From: Andreprevotia sp. IGB-42
GTDB taxonomy: Bacteria; Pseudomonadota; Gammaproteobacteria; Burkholderiales; Chitinibacteraceae
DNA: 64,000 nt
NCBI RefSeq assembly: GCF_009848685.1
Contig: NZ_WXTX01000010.1
Span: forward strand, 1 to 64,000
Direction of reading: 5' to 3'
Of the stretch, positions 37,095 through 45,968 are shown one piece after another. Position 1 is the stretch's first letter; each line of letters begins with the position of its first letter. A program made the translations under genes and the position numbers. The notes under the pieces were generated by a model. That model saw nothing but the letters and a program-made list of their open reading frames with translations. It ran no database searches and was not told the origin of the DNA.

Positions 37095-37772
37095 GTGACC
37101 CCTACTACTGACGACATGTCGATTATCTCGCTGGTACTGAACGCCAGCCTGGTGGTGCAGCTGGTGATGGGGCTGTTGATGGTGCTGTCGCTATTGTCCT
37201 GGTGGCATATCTTCAGCAAGTTCTTCACCGTCAAGCACGCCACCAGCCAGAGCGCCGATTTCGAAGACCGCTTCTGGGGTGGCTCGGACCTGAACGGCCT
37301 GTACGACCAGACGCGGCGCAACCACGCCATCGGCATGGAAAAAATCTTCATTGCCGGCTTTACCGAATTCCAGAAGTTGCGCCAGCGCGGTGGCATGGAA
37401 TTGTCGGACGTGATGGATGGCTCGCGCCGCGCGATGCGCGCATCGTCGCAGCGTGAACTCGATTACCTCGACAAGCACACGTCCTTCCTGGCATCAGTAG
37501 GCTCGGTATCGCCGTATATCGGCCTGTTCGGCACCGTGTGGGGCATCATGCATGCGTTCACCGGCCTCGCCAACGTCGGCCAGGCCACGCTGGCCACCGT
37601 GGCGCCAGGCATTGCCGAATCGCTGGTGGCTACCGCCATCGGCCTGTTCGCAGCCATCCCGGCTACCGTGGCGTACAACCGCTTTGCGCATGATGTCGAT
37701 GCGCTGGCCAGCCGCTTTGATACCTTCATCGAAGAATTCTCCAACATCCTGCAGCGGCAGGCCGCCAAGTAA
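37095..37772 (+). CDS. tolQ: Tol-Pal system proton channel protein TolQ
   Basis: The 225-residue protein has the MotA/TolQ/ExbB layout: a first transmembrane helix at about 12-35, a cytoplasmic loop, and two further helices at about 135-160 and 170-195 with the conserved VSPYIGLFGTVWGIM and ESLVATAIGLFAAIPA. With TolR it uses proton flow to energise TolA. A GTG at 37095 has GGAG six bases upstream. The ATG at 37116 has no ribosome site, so the GTG is preferred. The usual ybgC gene is absent; zur is divergent here. Confidence 0.93.
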   Translation: MTPTTDDMSIISLVLNASLVVQLVMGLLMVLSLLSWWHIFSKFFTVKHATSQSADFEDRFWGGSDLNGLYDQTRRNHAIGMEKIFIAGFTEFQKLRQRGGMELSDVMDGSRRAMRASSQRELDYLDKHTSFLASVGSVSPYIGLFGTVWGIMHAFTGLANVGQATLATVAPGIAESLVATAIGLFAAIPATVAYNRFAHDVDALASRFDTFIEEFSNILQRQAAK

Positions 37773-37784
37773 GGAGGCGCCACC

Positions 37785-38204
37785 ATGGCCCGTTCCAGCC
37801 GCCGCCCGCGCCGCTCGATGAACCAGATCAACGTCGTGCCGTATATCGACGTGATGCTGGTGCTGCTGGTCATCTTCATGGTGACCACGCCGATGATGCA
37901 GCCCGGCGTGATCAACCTGCCCAAGGTGGGCAAGGCCGACCGCGACATCAGCGCCGAGCCGCTGCGCGTGGCCATCGGCGCCGAAGGCGCACTGACCGTC
38001 ACCGACAAGAACCAGTCGGAAAAAGTAGCCGATGTCGACGCCATGGTGGCGCTGCTGCGCGGCAAGCTCGCCGGCAACACCGACCGCCCGGTGGTGATCG
38101 AGGGCGACAAGACCGTGCGCTACGAAACCGTGGTCAACGTGATGGATGCGCTGCGCAAAGCTGAAATCGCACGGGTCGGGCTGATGGTCCAGCCGGGGAA
38201 ATAA
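37785..38204 (+). CDS. tolR: Tol-Pal system protein TolR
   Basis: The 139-residue ExbD/TolR family protein has an Arg-rich N-terminus and one transmembrane helix at about 20-42 with the proton-relay Asp in NVVPYIDVMLVLLVIFMV. A periplasmic peptidoglycan-interacting domain follows. It works with TolQ. It lies 12 bases after tolQ and six bases before tolA. Confidence 0.95.
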   Translation: MARSSRRPRRSMNQINVVPYIDVMLVLLVIFMVTTPMMQPGVINLPKVGKADRDISAEPLRVAIGAEGALTVTDKNQSEKVADVDAMVALLRGKLAGNTDRPVVIEGDKTVRYETVVNVMDALRKAEIARVGLMVQPGK

Positions 38205-38210
38205 GCGCCG

Positions 38211-39092
38211 ATGAGCGATCCGCGCGTAGCCAACCGCGAAGACCACCAGATCCTGTCGCTGTTCATGGCGATTGCCATCCACGTATTGCTGGTGGTGTGG
38301 ATGGTGTTTGCCGTGCACTGGAAAACCCAGAAGCCCGCCGCGATCGAAGTCGAGCTGTGGGGCGGCCCGCCGCCAGCCGCCGTGCGCGAGCCTGAGCCCG
38401 TGGTCGAGCAACCGGTGGTCAGGCCGCCCAAGCCGGCACCGGTGGTGGAAAAGCCCGAGCCCGCCGTGAAGGACCCGGACATTGCCACCGGCAAGGCCAG
38501 GCCCACGCCGGTTGCCACACCCAGGCCGACGGTGACGCCGCGCCCCAGCATCACACCGAAACCGACACTGGCGCCCAAACCCACGCTGAAGCCCACCGTG
38601 GCCCCAACGCCGCAAGCCACGCTCACGGTCAAACCGACCGCCAAGTCGGCCAAACCGGTGGCGCCCAAGGAAGACGCGTTCAGCGCCGCATTGAGTGAAG
38701 GCGCCAAGGCGCCGGCCAATGCCAAGCCGGAAGGCAAGCCCGGCGGCAACGGCAACAACGCGGCCGCCAGGGTCAACGCGCCGGGTACCGGCGTGGGTGG
38801 TGGCGGCGCGGGCAGCGACAAGCTGCGTGGCTACGGCAACAGCGTGGCGCAGCTGATCAAGAGCCGCATCGTTTATCCGGGCAGCGACAACCCCAAGGTG
38901 GAATTCAAGATCACCCTGTTCCCGGATGGCACGGTACGCGAATTGAAACTGGTGGGCGGCGATGGCAATGCGCAGTGGCAGGAAGCGGTAACCCGCGCCA
39001 TCCAGAGCGTGGGCGGCTTTCCGCCACCGCCGGCCGGCATCACCTACGATCAGGTCAAGACATTGAACTTCTCTTTCCGTCCCAAAGACTGA
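38211..39092 (+). CDS. tolA: Tol-Pal system protein TolA, with a Pro/Thr/Lys-rich domain II
   Basis: The 293-residue protein has a transmembrane helix at about 18-38 (FMAIAIHVLLVVWMVF) and a long periplasmic linker. The C-terminal TolA/TonB-type domain is at about 200-293 (YGNSVAQLIKSRIVYPG, VEFKITLFPDGTVREL). The linker is built of repeated short Pro-Thr-Lys units (PTLAPKPTLKPT and similar, about residues 60-150) instead of the Ala/Lys helical domain II of E. coli. It links the TolQR motor to Pal and TolB during constriction. It lies between tolR (6 bases) and tolB (60 bases). Confidence 0.93.
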   Translation: MSDPRVANREDHQILSLFMAIAIHVLLVVWMVFAVHWKTQKPAAIEVELWGGPPPAAVREPEPVVEQPVVRPPKPAPVVEKPEPAVKDPDIATGKARPTPVATPRPTVTPRPSITPKPTLAPKPTLKPTVAPTPQATLTVKPTAKSAKPVAPKEDAFSAALSEGAKAPANAKPEGKPGGNGNNAAARVNAPGTGVGGGGAGSDKLRGYGNSVAQLIKSRIVYPGSDNPKVEFKITLFPDGTVRELKLVGGDGNAQWQEAVTRAIQSVGGFPPPPAGITYDQVKTLNFSFRPKD

Positions 39093-39152
39093 TGAAAGAC
39101 TGATGGAAAGCCCGGCACGAAGGCCGATTGAACGCATGAACAGGAGCACAGG

Positions 39153-40454
39153 ATGAACCGATTGCTGCACAGCCTGAAATACACCCGCCAGCTGCTGGCC
39201 GCCACCGCCGTGCTGCTGGGCGTGATGAGCGCAGCCCATGCGGACATGACCATCGAAGTGGTGGGCACCGGCGCCAGCCAGTTCCCCATCGCCATTGCGC
39301 CGTTCCAGAACGAGCAGGGGCAGAAGCAGCCGGTCACGCCGGTGGTGGGCGATGACCTCACCCGCTCGGGCCTGTTCAAGGTGATCGGTGCCGGTGACCT
39401 GTCCCCCGTGCCGTATACGGTGGAGCAGATCAACAACGGCCCGCTGAAATCACGCGGTGCGCAAACGGTGCTGGTGGGCACCGTAGTGCCCGATGGCGAT
39501 AGCTTCCTCGTCACTGCCACACTGGTCGACGTGGCGACGAAGAACGTCGTGGTGACCTTCCAGCGCAAGGCCACCGCCGGGCAGATGCGCCGTACCGCGC
39601 ACCAGATTGCCGACGTGATCTACCAGAAACTGACCGGCGAGCCGGGTGCATTCAACTCGCGCATTGCCTACGTACTCAAGCAAGGCAAGCGCTTCGAGCT
39701 GCAGGTGGCCGATGCCGATGGCTACGGCGCGCAAGCGGTACTGGCATCCAACCAGCCCATCATGTCGCCCAAGTGGTCGCCAGACGGCGGGCGCCTGGCG
39801 TATGTCTCGTTCGAGGACCAGAAACCCATCGTCTACGGCCAGGACCTGAGCAGCGGCAAGCGCTGGAAGATCGCCGCGTTCAAGGGCAGCAACTCGGCGC
39901 CGGCCTGGGCGCCCAATGGCAAGCAACTGGCTGTCACGCTGACGCGTGACGGTGGCTCGCAGGTGTTCATCGTCAACGCCGACGGCAGCGGCAGCCCGCG
40001 CCGGCTGACCACGGTAGGCGAAATCAATACCGAAGCGAGCTTCAGCCCGGATGGCGGCAGCGTGCTGTTCACGTCCGACCGTGGCGGCAGCCCGCAGATC
40101 TACCGCCAGGCAGTGAACGGCGGCGGCGCGGAACGGCTGACATTCCAGAATGGCTATAACGCATCGGGCAAGCTCAGCCCGGATGGCAAGACCATGACCT
40201 TGATCACCCGCACCGAGCGCGGCTTCCAGGTGGCGGTGATGGACATGGCCAGCCGCCAGATCCAGGCGCTGACCGATACCGGCCTCGATGATGCGCCGAG
40301 CTTTGCCTCCAACGGCCGCATGATCCTGTACGAAACAGACGTGGGCGGCCGTGGTGCGCTGGCCGCGGTATCCAGCGACGGCCGCGTGAAGCAGCGCCTG
40401 CGTTCCACATCCGGCGATGTACGCCAGCCGGCATGGGGCCCGTTGTTGAAATAA
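39153..40454 (+). CDS. tolB: Tol-Pal system beta-propeller protein TolB
   Basis: The 433-residue periplasmic protein has a signal peptide (cleavage near residue 29, SAAHAD), an N-terminal alpha/beta domain and a six-bladed propeller of WD40-like PD40 repeats (SPKWSPDGGRLAYVS, APAWAPNGKQLAV, EASFSPDGGSVLF). It binds Pal and TolA. The start follows AGGAG directly upstream of the ATG. Order and spacing match the standard tol operon. Confidence 0.97.
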   Translation: MNRLLHSLKYTRQLLAATAVLLGVMSAAHADMTIEVVGTGASQFPIAIAPFQNEQGQKQPVTPVVGDDLTRSGLFKVIGAGDLSPVPYTVEQINNGPLKSRGAQTVLVGTVVPDGDSFLVTATLVDVATKNVVVTFQRKATAGQMRRTAHQIADVIYQKLTGEPGAFNSRIAYVLKQGKRFELQVADADGYGAQAVLASNQPIMSPKWSPDGGRLAYVSFEDQKPIVYGQDLSSGKRWKIAAFKGSNSAPAWAPNGKQLAVTLTRDGGSQVFIVNADGSGSPRRLTTVGEINTEASFSPDGGSVLFTSDRGGSPQIYRQAVNGGGAERLTFQNGYNASGKLSPDGKTMTLITRTERGFQVAVMDMASRQIQALTDTGLDDAPSFASNGRMILYETDVGGRGALAAVSSDGRVKQRLRSTSGDVRQPAWGPLLK

Positions 40455-40554
40455 ACTGCAGAAAGATCGAATCACGATGTGGGCCGTGCGGGGAATTTTT
40501 CCCGTTCGTCATGGCCCAAAGCAATTGGATTTTGAACCGCCCTTGGAGAACAGC

Positions 40555-41106
40555 ATGAAGAAACTTGCCGCCAGTCTGTTGATGACAGCGCTGCTTGCCG
40601 CCTGCGCCAGCCAGCAAACCACCCAGCCGCCCGTGGCGCCGATCACCGACAAGACCGGCACCGATACCAGCGCCACCACCAACCCGGCCACCGTTGACCT
40701 CACCAAGGGCAGCACCACCGATGCCAAGGGTTACAACGTGCTGACCGACCCGAACAACATCCTGTCCAGCCGCCGCATCTACTTCGATTACGATTCGTAC
40801 AGCGTGAAGCCGGAATTCAACGACGTGGTCGAAGCGCATTCCAAGTACCTGAACGAGCACAAGGAAGCCAAGCTGATCGTGCAGGGCAATACCGACAACC
40901 GCGGTACCGCCGAATACAACCTGGCACTGGGCCAGAAGCGTGCGGACGCGGTGAAAAAGCAGATGAATGCGCTGGGCGTGAACGACAGCCAGCTGGAAAC
41001 CGTGAGCTTCGGCAAGGAAAAGCCGCTTGAAGGCGCCGATACCGAAGAGGCATGGGCACGCAACCGCCGTGCCGAACTGGTGTACGACGGCGAAGCGGCC
41101 AAGTAA
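40555..41106 (+). CDS. pal: Peptidoglycan-associated lipoprotein Pal
   Basis: The 183-residue lipoprotein has lipobox LLAAC with Cys17 as the lipidation site. A disordered Thr/Pro linker and an OmpA-like domain at about 70-180 with the peptidoglycan-binding NTDNRGTAEYNLALGQKRA follow. It anchors the outer membrane to the cell wall. The ATG at 40555 is preceded by TTGGAGAA. It is separated from tolB by 100 bases, which may hold an extra promoter. Confidence 0.97.
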   Translation: MKKLAASLLMTALLAACASQQTTQPPVAPITDKTGTDTSATTNPATVDLTKGSTTDAKGYNVLTDPNNILSSRRIYFDYDSYSVKPEFNDVVEAHSKYLNEHKEAKLIVQGNTDNRGTAEYNLALGQKRADAVKKQMNALGVNDSQLETVSFGKEKPLEGADTEEAWARNRRAELVYDGEAAK

Positions 41107-41120
41107 AATCCGCTCGCGAC

Positions 41121-41177
41121 CACCTGCCGGCACAATCCGGCAGGTGATCTGATTCTGCCACCGGCATTGCCGGTGGC
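41121..41177 (+). promoter_or_regulatory. Two tandem hairpins between pal and cpoB
   Basis: CACCTGCCGG-CACAAT-CCGGCAGGTG (41121-41146, 10-bp stem) is followed by GCCACCGGC-ATT-GCCGGTGGC (41157-41177, 9-bp stem). Neither has a U run. They may act as mRNA stabilisers or a partial transcriptional barrier that lowers cpoB relative to pal. Confidence 0.5.
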
Positions 41178-41215
41178 CCCACCCGCTGTTCCGAACCGCT
41201 ACCGCCAAGGGCGCC

Positions 41216-41959
41216 ATGAAAAAACTCGCCGCATCGATGTTGCTTGCCTTTGCCGTGAACGCCCACGCCGGCCTGTTCGACGATACCGAGGCGCGCAAGC
41301 AGATCGAAGACCTGCGCACGCTGACCACGCAGCAGACACAGCAGATCCAGCAACTGCAGACCGGCAGCCGCAAGGTGCTGGACCTCGTGAACCAGATCGA
41401 ACAGCTGAAGCAGGATAATGCCAACCTACGCGGCGTGATCGAAGTGCTGCAGTTCAACCTGGACGAAGCCACCAAGCGCCAGAAAGACCTGTATGTCGAT
41501 CTGGATAACCGCGTACGCAAGATCGAAGAAGCCAAGATCGAACAGCAGGAGCAGCAGGCCAAGGAACAAGAGTCGGCTGCACAGCAAAGCGATGCACAGC
41601 AGTTCGATGCAGCGGTGGCGCTGTCGCGCGCCGGCAAGCATAAGGAGGCCGTGGTGGCGCTGCGCCAGTTCATTACCAACTTCCCGAATAGCGCCAACAC
41701 CCCCGCTGCGCAATACTGGCTGGGTTCATCGCTGACTGCGCTCAAGGATTACAAGGGTGCCAACGCCGCGTATGGCGCGGTGGTGAGCAAGTATCCGGAT
41801 GATGCCGTGGCGCCGGATGCGCTGTTCGGCCTCGCCGTGGTGGCCAATGTGCAGAAGGACAAGAAAACGTCCAAACAATATCTGCTGCAACTGATCGAGA
41901 AATACCCGCAGTCCGAGAAAGCGGCCACCGCCAAGAAAGCGCTGATCGCCACGGATTGA
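41216..41959 (+). CDS. cpoB: Cell division coordinator CpoB (YbgF)
   Basis: The 247-residue periplasmic protein has a signal peptide (cleavage near residue 18, NAHAG), an N-terminal coiled-coil trimerisation region at about 22-110 and three TPR units at about 125-245 (QFDAAVALSRAGKHKEAV, AQYWLGSSLTALKDYKGA). It binds TolA and coordinates outer-membrane constriction with septal peptidoglycan synthesis. Last gene of the tol operon, followed by a clear terminator. Confidence 0.94.
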   Translation: MKKLAASMLLAFAVNAHAGLFDDTEARKQIEDLRTLTTQQTQQIQQLQTGSRKVLDLVNQIEQLKQDNANLRGVIEVLQFNLDEATKRQKDLYVDLDNRVRKIEEAKIEQQEQQAKEQESAAQQSDAQQFDAAVALSRAGKHKEAVVALRQFITNFPNSANTPAAQYWLGSSLTALKDYKGANAAYGAVVSKYPDDAVAPDALFGLAVVANVQKDKKTSKQYLLQLIEKYPQSEKAATAKKALIATD

Positions 41960-42027
41960 AGCATGCTGTGAAGCCGGGCTCACCATGCAGTGCATGGGGG
42001 GTTTAATGCTGTAATACCCGTTAGTCT

Positions 42028-42061
42028 GGCGCAGGTTTGATGACCTGCGCCGTTTTCGTTT
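42028..42061 (+). terminator. Rho-independent terminator of the tol-pal operon
   Basis: GGCGCAGGT-TTGATG-ACCTGCGCC, a perfect 9-bp stem, followed by GTTTTCGTTT. It lies about 70 bases after the cpoB stop codon. Confidence 0.9.
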
Positions 42062-42186
42062 CCGCCGGACTATCTATCTGGAATGGAAGCCTGTTTTGCC
42101 CGGGCTACGCCGTTGCTGCACGCATGCAGCGCATGGCCTGCGCGGGCCGTTACCGCCGGAGTGTGCATCCGGCCGGAGTTTTTGAA

Positions 42187-42831
42187 GTGAACGACACCCT
42201 CAGAATCACGGAGATTTTCTTCTCCCTGCAGGGCGAGACCAGCCGTATGGGTCGCCCGACCGTCTTTGTCCGCCTCACCGGCTGTCCGCTGCGTTGTGGC
42301 TATTGCGACAGCGCGTATGCGTTCCATGGCGGCAAGACCATGCCGTTTGACGACATCATCGCCGAAATCCGCAAGCACCCCACGCGCACCGTCTGCGTAA
42401 CCGGCGGCGAGCCGCTGGCGCAGAAGTACAGCCTGGCATTCCTGAAACGGCTGGCCGACGAAGGCTTCGACGTCAGCCTGGAAACCAGCGGCGCACTGGC
42501 CATCGATGACGTCGATGCGCGCATCTCGCGCATTGTCGATATCAAGACGCCCGGCTCGGGCGAACTGGCAAAGATGCGCTGGGAAAACCTCGATGCCATC
42601 CGCGCGGGTGATGAAATCAAGTTCGTGCTGTGCGATCGCAACGACTACGAATGGGCACGCGCACTGCTGCAGGAAAAAGCGCTGACCGAGCGCGCGCCGG
42701 TGCTGTTCTCGCCGGTGTGGGAAACCCTGCCGCCGGCCGAGCTGGCCACCTGGGTGCTGGAAGACGGCCTGCCGGTGCGCATGCAGGTGCAGCTGCACAA
42801 GATCCTCTGGGGCGAGAAGCCCGGCGTGTAA
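42187..42831 (+). CDS. queE: 7-carboxy-7-deazaguanine synthase QueE
   Basis: This 214-residue radical-SAM enzyme acts in queuosine/7-deazaguanine synthesis. It has the cluster motif CPLRCGYC, the GGEPL motif (VCVTGGEPLAQ) and the QueE N-terminus RITEIFFSLQGETSRMGRP, which binds substrate. The frame is open further upstream, but a GTG at 42187 with GGAG eight bases upstream starts the conserved part. It shares the pathway with queC, 1.4 kb downstream. Confidence 0.93.
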   Translation: MNDTLRITEIFFSLQGETSRMGRPTVFVRLTGCPLRCGYCDSAYAFHGGKTMPFDDIIAEIRKHPTRTVCVTGGEPLAQKYSLAFLKRLADEGFDVSLETSGALAIDDVDARISRIVDIKTPGSGELAKMRWENLDAIRAGDEIKFVLCDRNDYEWARALLQEKALTERAPVLFSPVWETLPPAELATWVLEDGLPVRMQVQLHKILWGEKPGV

Positions 42832-42920
42832 TGGCATCCGGCCCGGCCGGTGGCGGCATCATGCGGTGCCATCGCCATGCTGGGCTAAGATGACTCACGC
42901 CTTCCCTTTGCCCGGTTCCC

Positions 42921-44231
42921 ATGCGCGACTACCTGCTTGCCCGACTCCGCGAATTGCCCATCCGCAGCCGTTCCACGCTGGCGCTGTGGCTGGGTGCGGC
43001 TGCCGTCGGCCTGGTGGCCGTGCTGCTGGCCAAGGCAGCGGAGTGGGCGTTTGCCGGCTTCAGCCTGCTGCAGGCCCGCTGGTGGTGGTGGCCGTTCCTG
43101 AGCCTGCCGCTGGGCGGCATGGCGATACGCTGGCTGATGCAGCGCGGCGGGCAGGGTGCGGAAGGCAGCGGCATTCCGCAGGCACTGGCCGCGCTGGCAG
43201 TTGCCGACGATGCGGAGAAAACCGGCAAGCTGCTGGGCCTGCGCATCGCGGCCGCCAAGTTCGTCGGCATCGTGCTGGGGCTGGGCAGCGGCTTCGTGCT
43301 GGGCAGCGAAGGCCCCACCGTACAGATCGGCGCCAGCCTGCTGCTGGGCTGCCGTCGCCTGGTGCCGCTGCATGATGCAGGCTTGCGCCGCCAGCTGATC
43401 CTGGCCGGCGGTGCGGCAGGTATTGCCGCGGCGTTCAATACGCCGCTGGCCGGCATCGTGTTTGCGTTCGAGGAACTGGCCCGCTCGGTGGAAGAGCGCA
43501 CCAGCGGCAAGCTGATCGGCGCGGTGATCCTGGCCGGCGTGGTCTCGCTGGCCTTCCTTGGCAACTACACCTATTTCGGCCACCTGCGGGTACCCGGCTT
43601 TGCCTACAGCATCCTGCTGCCGCTGATCCCCATTGCCGTGCTGGCCGGGCTTGCCGGTGGCGCATTCAGCTGGCTGTGCGTGCACCAGCAGCGCTGGTTG
43701 CCGGTGCCGGTGCAAACGTGGCGGCGTAACCGGCCGTATCTCTTCATTGCCGGTTGCGGCTTGCTGGTGGCGGTATGCGGGCTGTTCGCGCCCATATTCG
43801 GCAGCGGCGCGGAAGCCACCAGCCACGCAGTGGCCAGCGGCCAGCCGCTGGCCTGGTATTACCTGCCGCTCAAGTTCGTCAGCCTGCTCGGTACCTTCCT
43901 CACCGGCTTGCCGGGCGGCATTTTCGCGCCATCGCTCGCCATGGGGGCGGGCCTGGGCAGCTGGTTTGCGCCGTGGTTCGAGCCGGCGTTGCATACCAAG
44001 CTGCTGGCGATCGGCATGGCCGCCATGCTGGCCGCCGTCACCCGTGCACCGCTGACCGCAGCCGTGATCATGATGGAAATGACCGATGGCCACGAAATGG
44101 TGATTTCCACGCTGGCCGCCGCCATGATCGCCGCTTCGGTGGCGCGGCTGTTCCGTACCCATCTTTACCATGACCTTGCCGAACGCGCGCTGCTGGCGCT
44201 GCAAGCCCCGGCCCCGGAGAAAAAACCATGA
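42921..44231 (+). CDS. ClC family chloride transporter
   Basis: The 436-residue polytopic protein has the three ClC selectivity motifs: GSGIP at 82-86, GSEGP at 128-132 with the gating glutamate E130, and [14 protein letters not shown] near 325. A glutamate pair in FAFEE (about 184-185) matches the internal proton glutamate of exchanger-type ClCs, so a 2Cl-/H+ antiporter is more likely than a channel. It lacks CBS domains. The stop overlaps the queC start (ATGA). Confidence 0.92.
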   Translation: MRDYLLARLRELPIRSRSTLALWLGAAAVGLVAVLLAKAAEWAFAGFSLLQARWWWWPFLSLPLGGMAIRWLMQRGGQGAEGSGIPQALAALAVADDAEKTGKLLGLRIAAAKFVGIVLGLGSGFVLGSEGPTVQIGASLLLGCRRLVPLHDAGLRRQLILAGGAAGIAAAFNTPLAGIVFAFEELARSVEERTSGKLIGAVILAGVVSLAFLGNYTYFGHLRVPGFAYSILLPLIPIAVLAGLAGGAFSWLCVHQQRWLPVPVQTWRRNRPYLFIAGCGLLVAVCGLFAPIFGSGAEATSHAVASGQPLAWYYLPLKFVSLLGTFLTGLPGGIFAPSLAMGAGLGSWFAPWFEPALHTKLLAIGMAAMLAAVTRAPLTAAVIMMEMTDGHEMVISTLAAAMIAASVARLFRTHLYHDLAERALLALQAPAPEKKP

Positions 44232-44923
44232 GCCAGAACAAACCCGCCGTGATCCTGCTTTCGGGCGGCCTCGATTCCGCCACCTGCCTTGCCATTGCCA
44301 GAAGCAAGGGCTTCGATGCCTATTGCCTGAGCTTCGATTACGGCCAGCGCCACAATGCCGAACTCAAGGCCGCCGCGCGCGTGGCCGCTGCGCTGGGGGC
44401 CACCGAGCACCGCGTAGCCCGCATCGACCTGGCCGCATTCGGCGGCTCTGCACTCACCGATGCCAGTATCGACGTGCCGGAAGACGGCGTAGTGCACGAG
44501 AACGAAATCCCTGTCACCTACGTACCGGCACGCAATACCATCATGCTGTCGTTCGCGCTGGCCTGGGCCGAGGTGCTGAAATCGGACGACATCTATATCG
44601 GCGTCAACGCGGTCGATTACTCCGGCTACCCCGATTGCCGCCCTGAATACATCTCTGCCTTCCAGGCAATGGGCCGGTTGGCCACCAAGGTGGGCGTGGA
44701 AGGCGCTTCGCTCACCATCCATACGCCACTGATCCGCCTGACCAAGGCCGAGATCGTCGAGACCGGCACCGCGCTGGGCGTCGATTACAGCCTCACCACC
44801 ACCTGCTACCAGGCAGACGACGAAGGCCGCGCCTGCGGCGTGTGCGATGCCTGCCGGCTGCGCCGTGCGGGGTTTGAAGCGGCCGGGGTGGCTGATCCGA
44901 CGCGCTATCGCCCAGCCCGCTGA
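44228..44923 (+). CDS. queC: 7-cyano-7-deazaguanine synthase QueC
   Basis: The 231-residue ATP-dependent ligase converts 7-carboxy-7-deazaguanine to preQ0. It has the PP-loop [15 protein letters not shown] near residue 12 and the C-terminal zinc cluster with four cysteines in [19 protein letters not shown]. The gene is translationally coupled to the ClC transporter gene. queE lies upstream; queD and queF are not in the window. Confidence 0.96.
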   Translation: MSQNKPAVILLSGGLDSATCLAIARSKGFDAYCLSFDYGQRHNAELKAAARVAAALGATEHRVARIDLAAFGGSALTDASIDVPEDGVVHENEIPVTYVPARNTIMLSFALAWAEVLKSDDIYIGVNAVDYSGYPDCRPEYISAFQAMGRLATKVGVEGASLTIHTPLIRLTKAEIVETGTALGVDYSLTTTCYQADDEGRACGVCDACRLRRAGFEAAGVADPTRYRPAR

Positions 44924-45035
44924 ATGTGTCGCCGCATGCTGGTGGTTCACCATGCGGTGCACCGATTGCCATACTCACGGCCCAAGCAACTTCCCGGGCC
45001 TGTGCCCATCACCTGTTCAGAGGTACTGCTCGACG

Positions 45036-45491
45036 ATGCAGATTCAGAAACTTGGCTTGGCAATCGGTATTGCCTGCTTGCTATCCCTGAGTCATGCCGC
45101 TGATCCGGCACTGGCACCCAACGCGCCCAAAGACCGGGTGGTACCACTGGTGCCAGCGGAAATTGCCCCTTATGTACAGCAGGCCAGGAACACATACGCC
45201 GCAGCAAAGCGCCGATTCCAGGCTGGTCTGCCTGCCGGGCAATCTTTCTTTTTGGCAACCACACTGACGGACCTGTCCGGCAATCGCGAAAACGTGTTTA
45301 TCGCCGTGAATCGCATCAACAATGGTGTGGTTTACGGCAAAATCTGGAATGATCTGCAAACCGTGAGGGGCTATCGTTATGGCGATGCCTATTCCTTCGC
45401 GGAAAACCGCATGCTGGATTGGTTGATTACCAAGGCGTACGGCAGCGAAGAGGGTAATTTCGTTGGAAAATATCTGGATAGCCGCAGCTAG
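45036..45491 (+). CDS. Small secreted DUF2314-like protein
   Basis: The 151-residue protein has a signal peptide (cleavage near residue 21, SHAAD) and a domain resembling DUF2314 (FFLATTLTDLSGNRENVFIAV, NNGVVYGKIWNDLQTVRGY, then a terminal DWLI). The role is unknown. The ATG at 45036 is preceded by AGAGGT. It is convergent with the DUF2845 gene. Confidence 0.65.
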   Translation: MQIQKLGLAIGIACLLSLSHAADPALAPNAPKDRVVPLVPAEIAPYVQQARNTYAAAKRRFQAGLPAGQSFFLATTLTDLSGNRENVFIAVNRINNGVVYGKIWNDLQTVRGYRYGDAYSFAENRMLDWLITKAYGSEEGNFVGKYLDSRS

Positions 45492-45525
45492 AAAACGGTG
45501 ATTTGGCCTGCACAGGCGCAGCAAG

Positions 45526-45855
45526 CTACTTGCCGCCGTACCCCAGCGTATCGATCTGGCTGACCTCGCCGTTGATGAAAATCACCCGCGCGTTCAGCCG
45601 GTTGCTGCCGCGGTCATACAGCCATACTTCCTTCACGCCGATATCGCCCTGGCGCACCGGCTGGCGGCGACGGTCGTACCAGTAATAGACGCCATAATCA
45701 GGCGCGGTGTATTTCTCCACGCTGTCCGGCGCACCGCATTTGCTGCGTACCGTGTACGCCAGATCCCCGGTATCGATCACCGCATTGCCGCAGCGCAGGC
45801 TCTCTGCCTGAGCCGAGGACAGCAGCAGCAACAGTATCCACGGCAAGCAACGCAT
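45526..45855 (-). CDS. Small periplasmic DUF2845 protein
   Basis: The 109-residue protein has a signal peptide (to about residue 17, SSAQAES) and the DUF2845 pattern: SLRCGNAVIDTGDLAYTV, KCGAPDSVEKY, and a terminal VSQIDTLGYG. Two cysteines near residues 22 and 40 may form a disulfide. The role is unknown; such genes are common in Neisseriales and relatives. Confidence 0.75.
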   Translation of the reverse strand: MRCLPWILLLLLSSAQAESLRCGNAVIDTGDLAYTVRSKCGAPDSVEKYTAPDYGVYYWYDRRRQPVRQGDIGVKEVWLYDRGSNRLNARVIFINGEVSQIDTLGYGGK

Positions 45856-45968
45856 ACCGCCCCCAAACGCGTATTTCCCGTTTCACTTTTACACCGGCGC
45901 GCAGCAGCCAGCCAGCTGATTGCGCCAGCCGGCGATGAAGGGTGGGCGCCATGCAGCCACGCGCCCGG

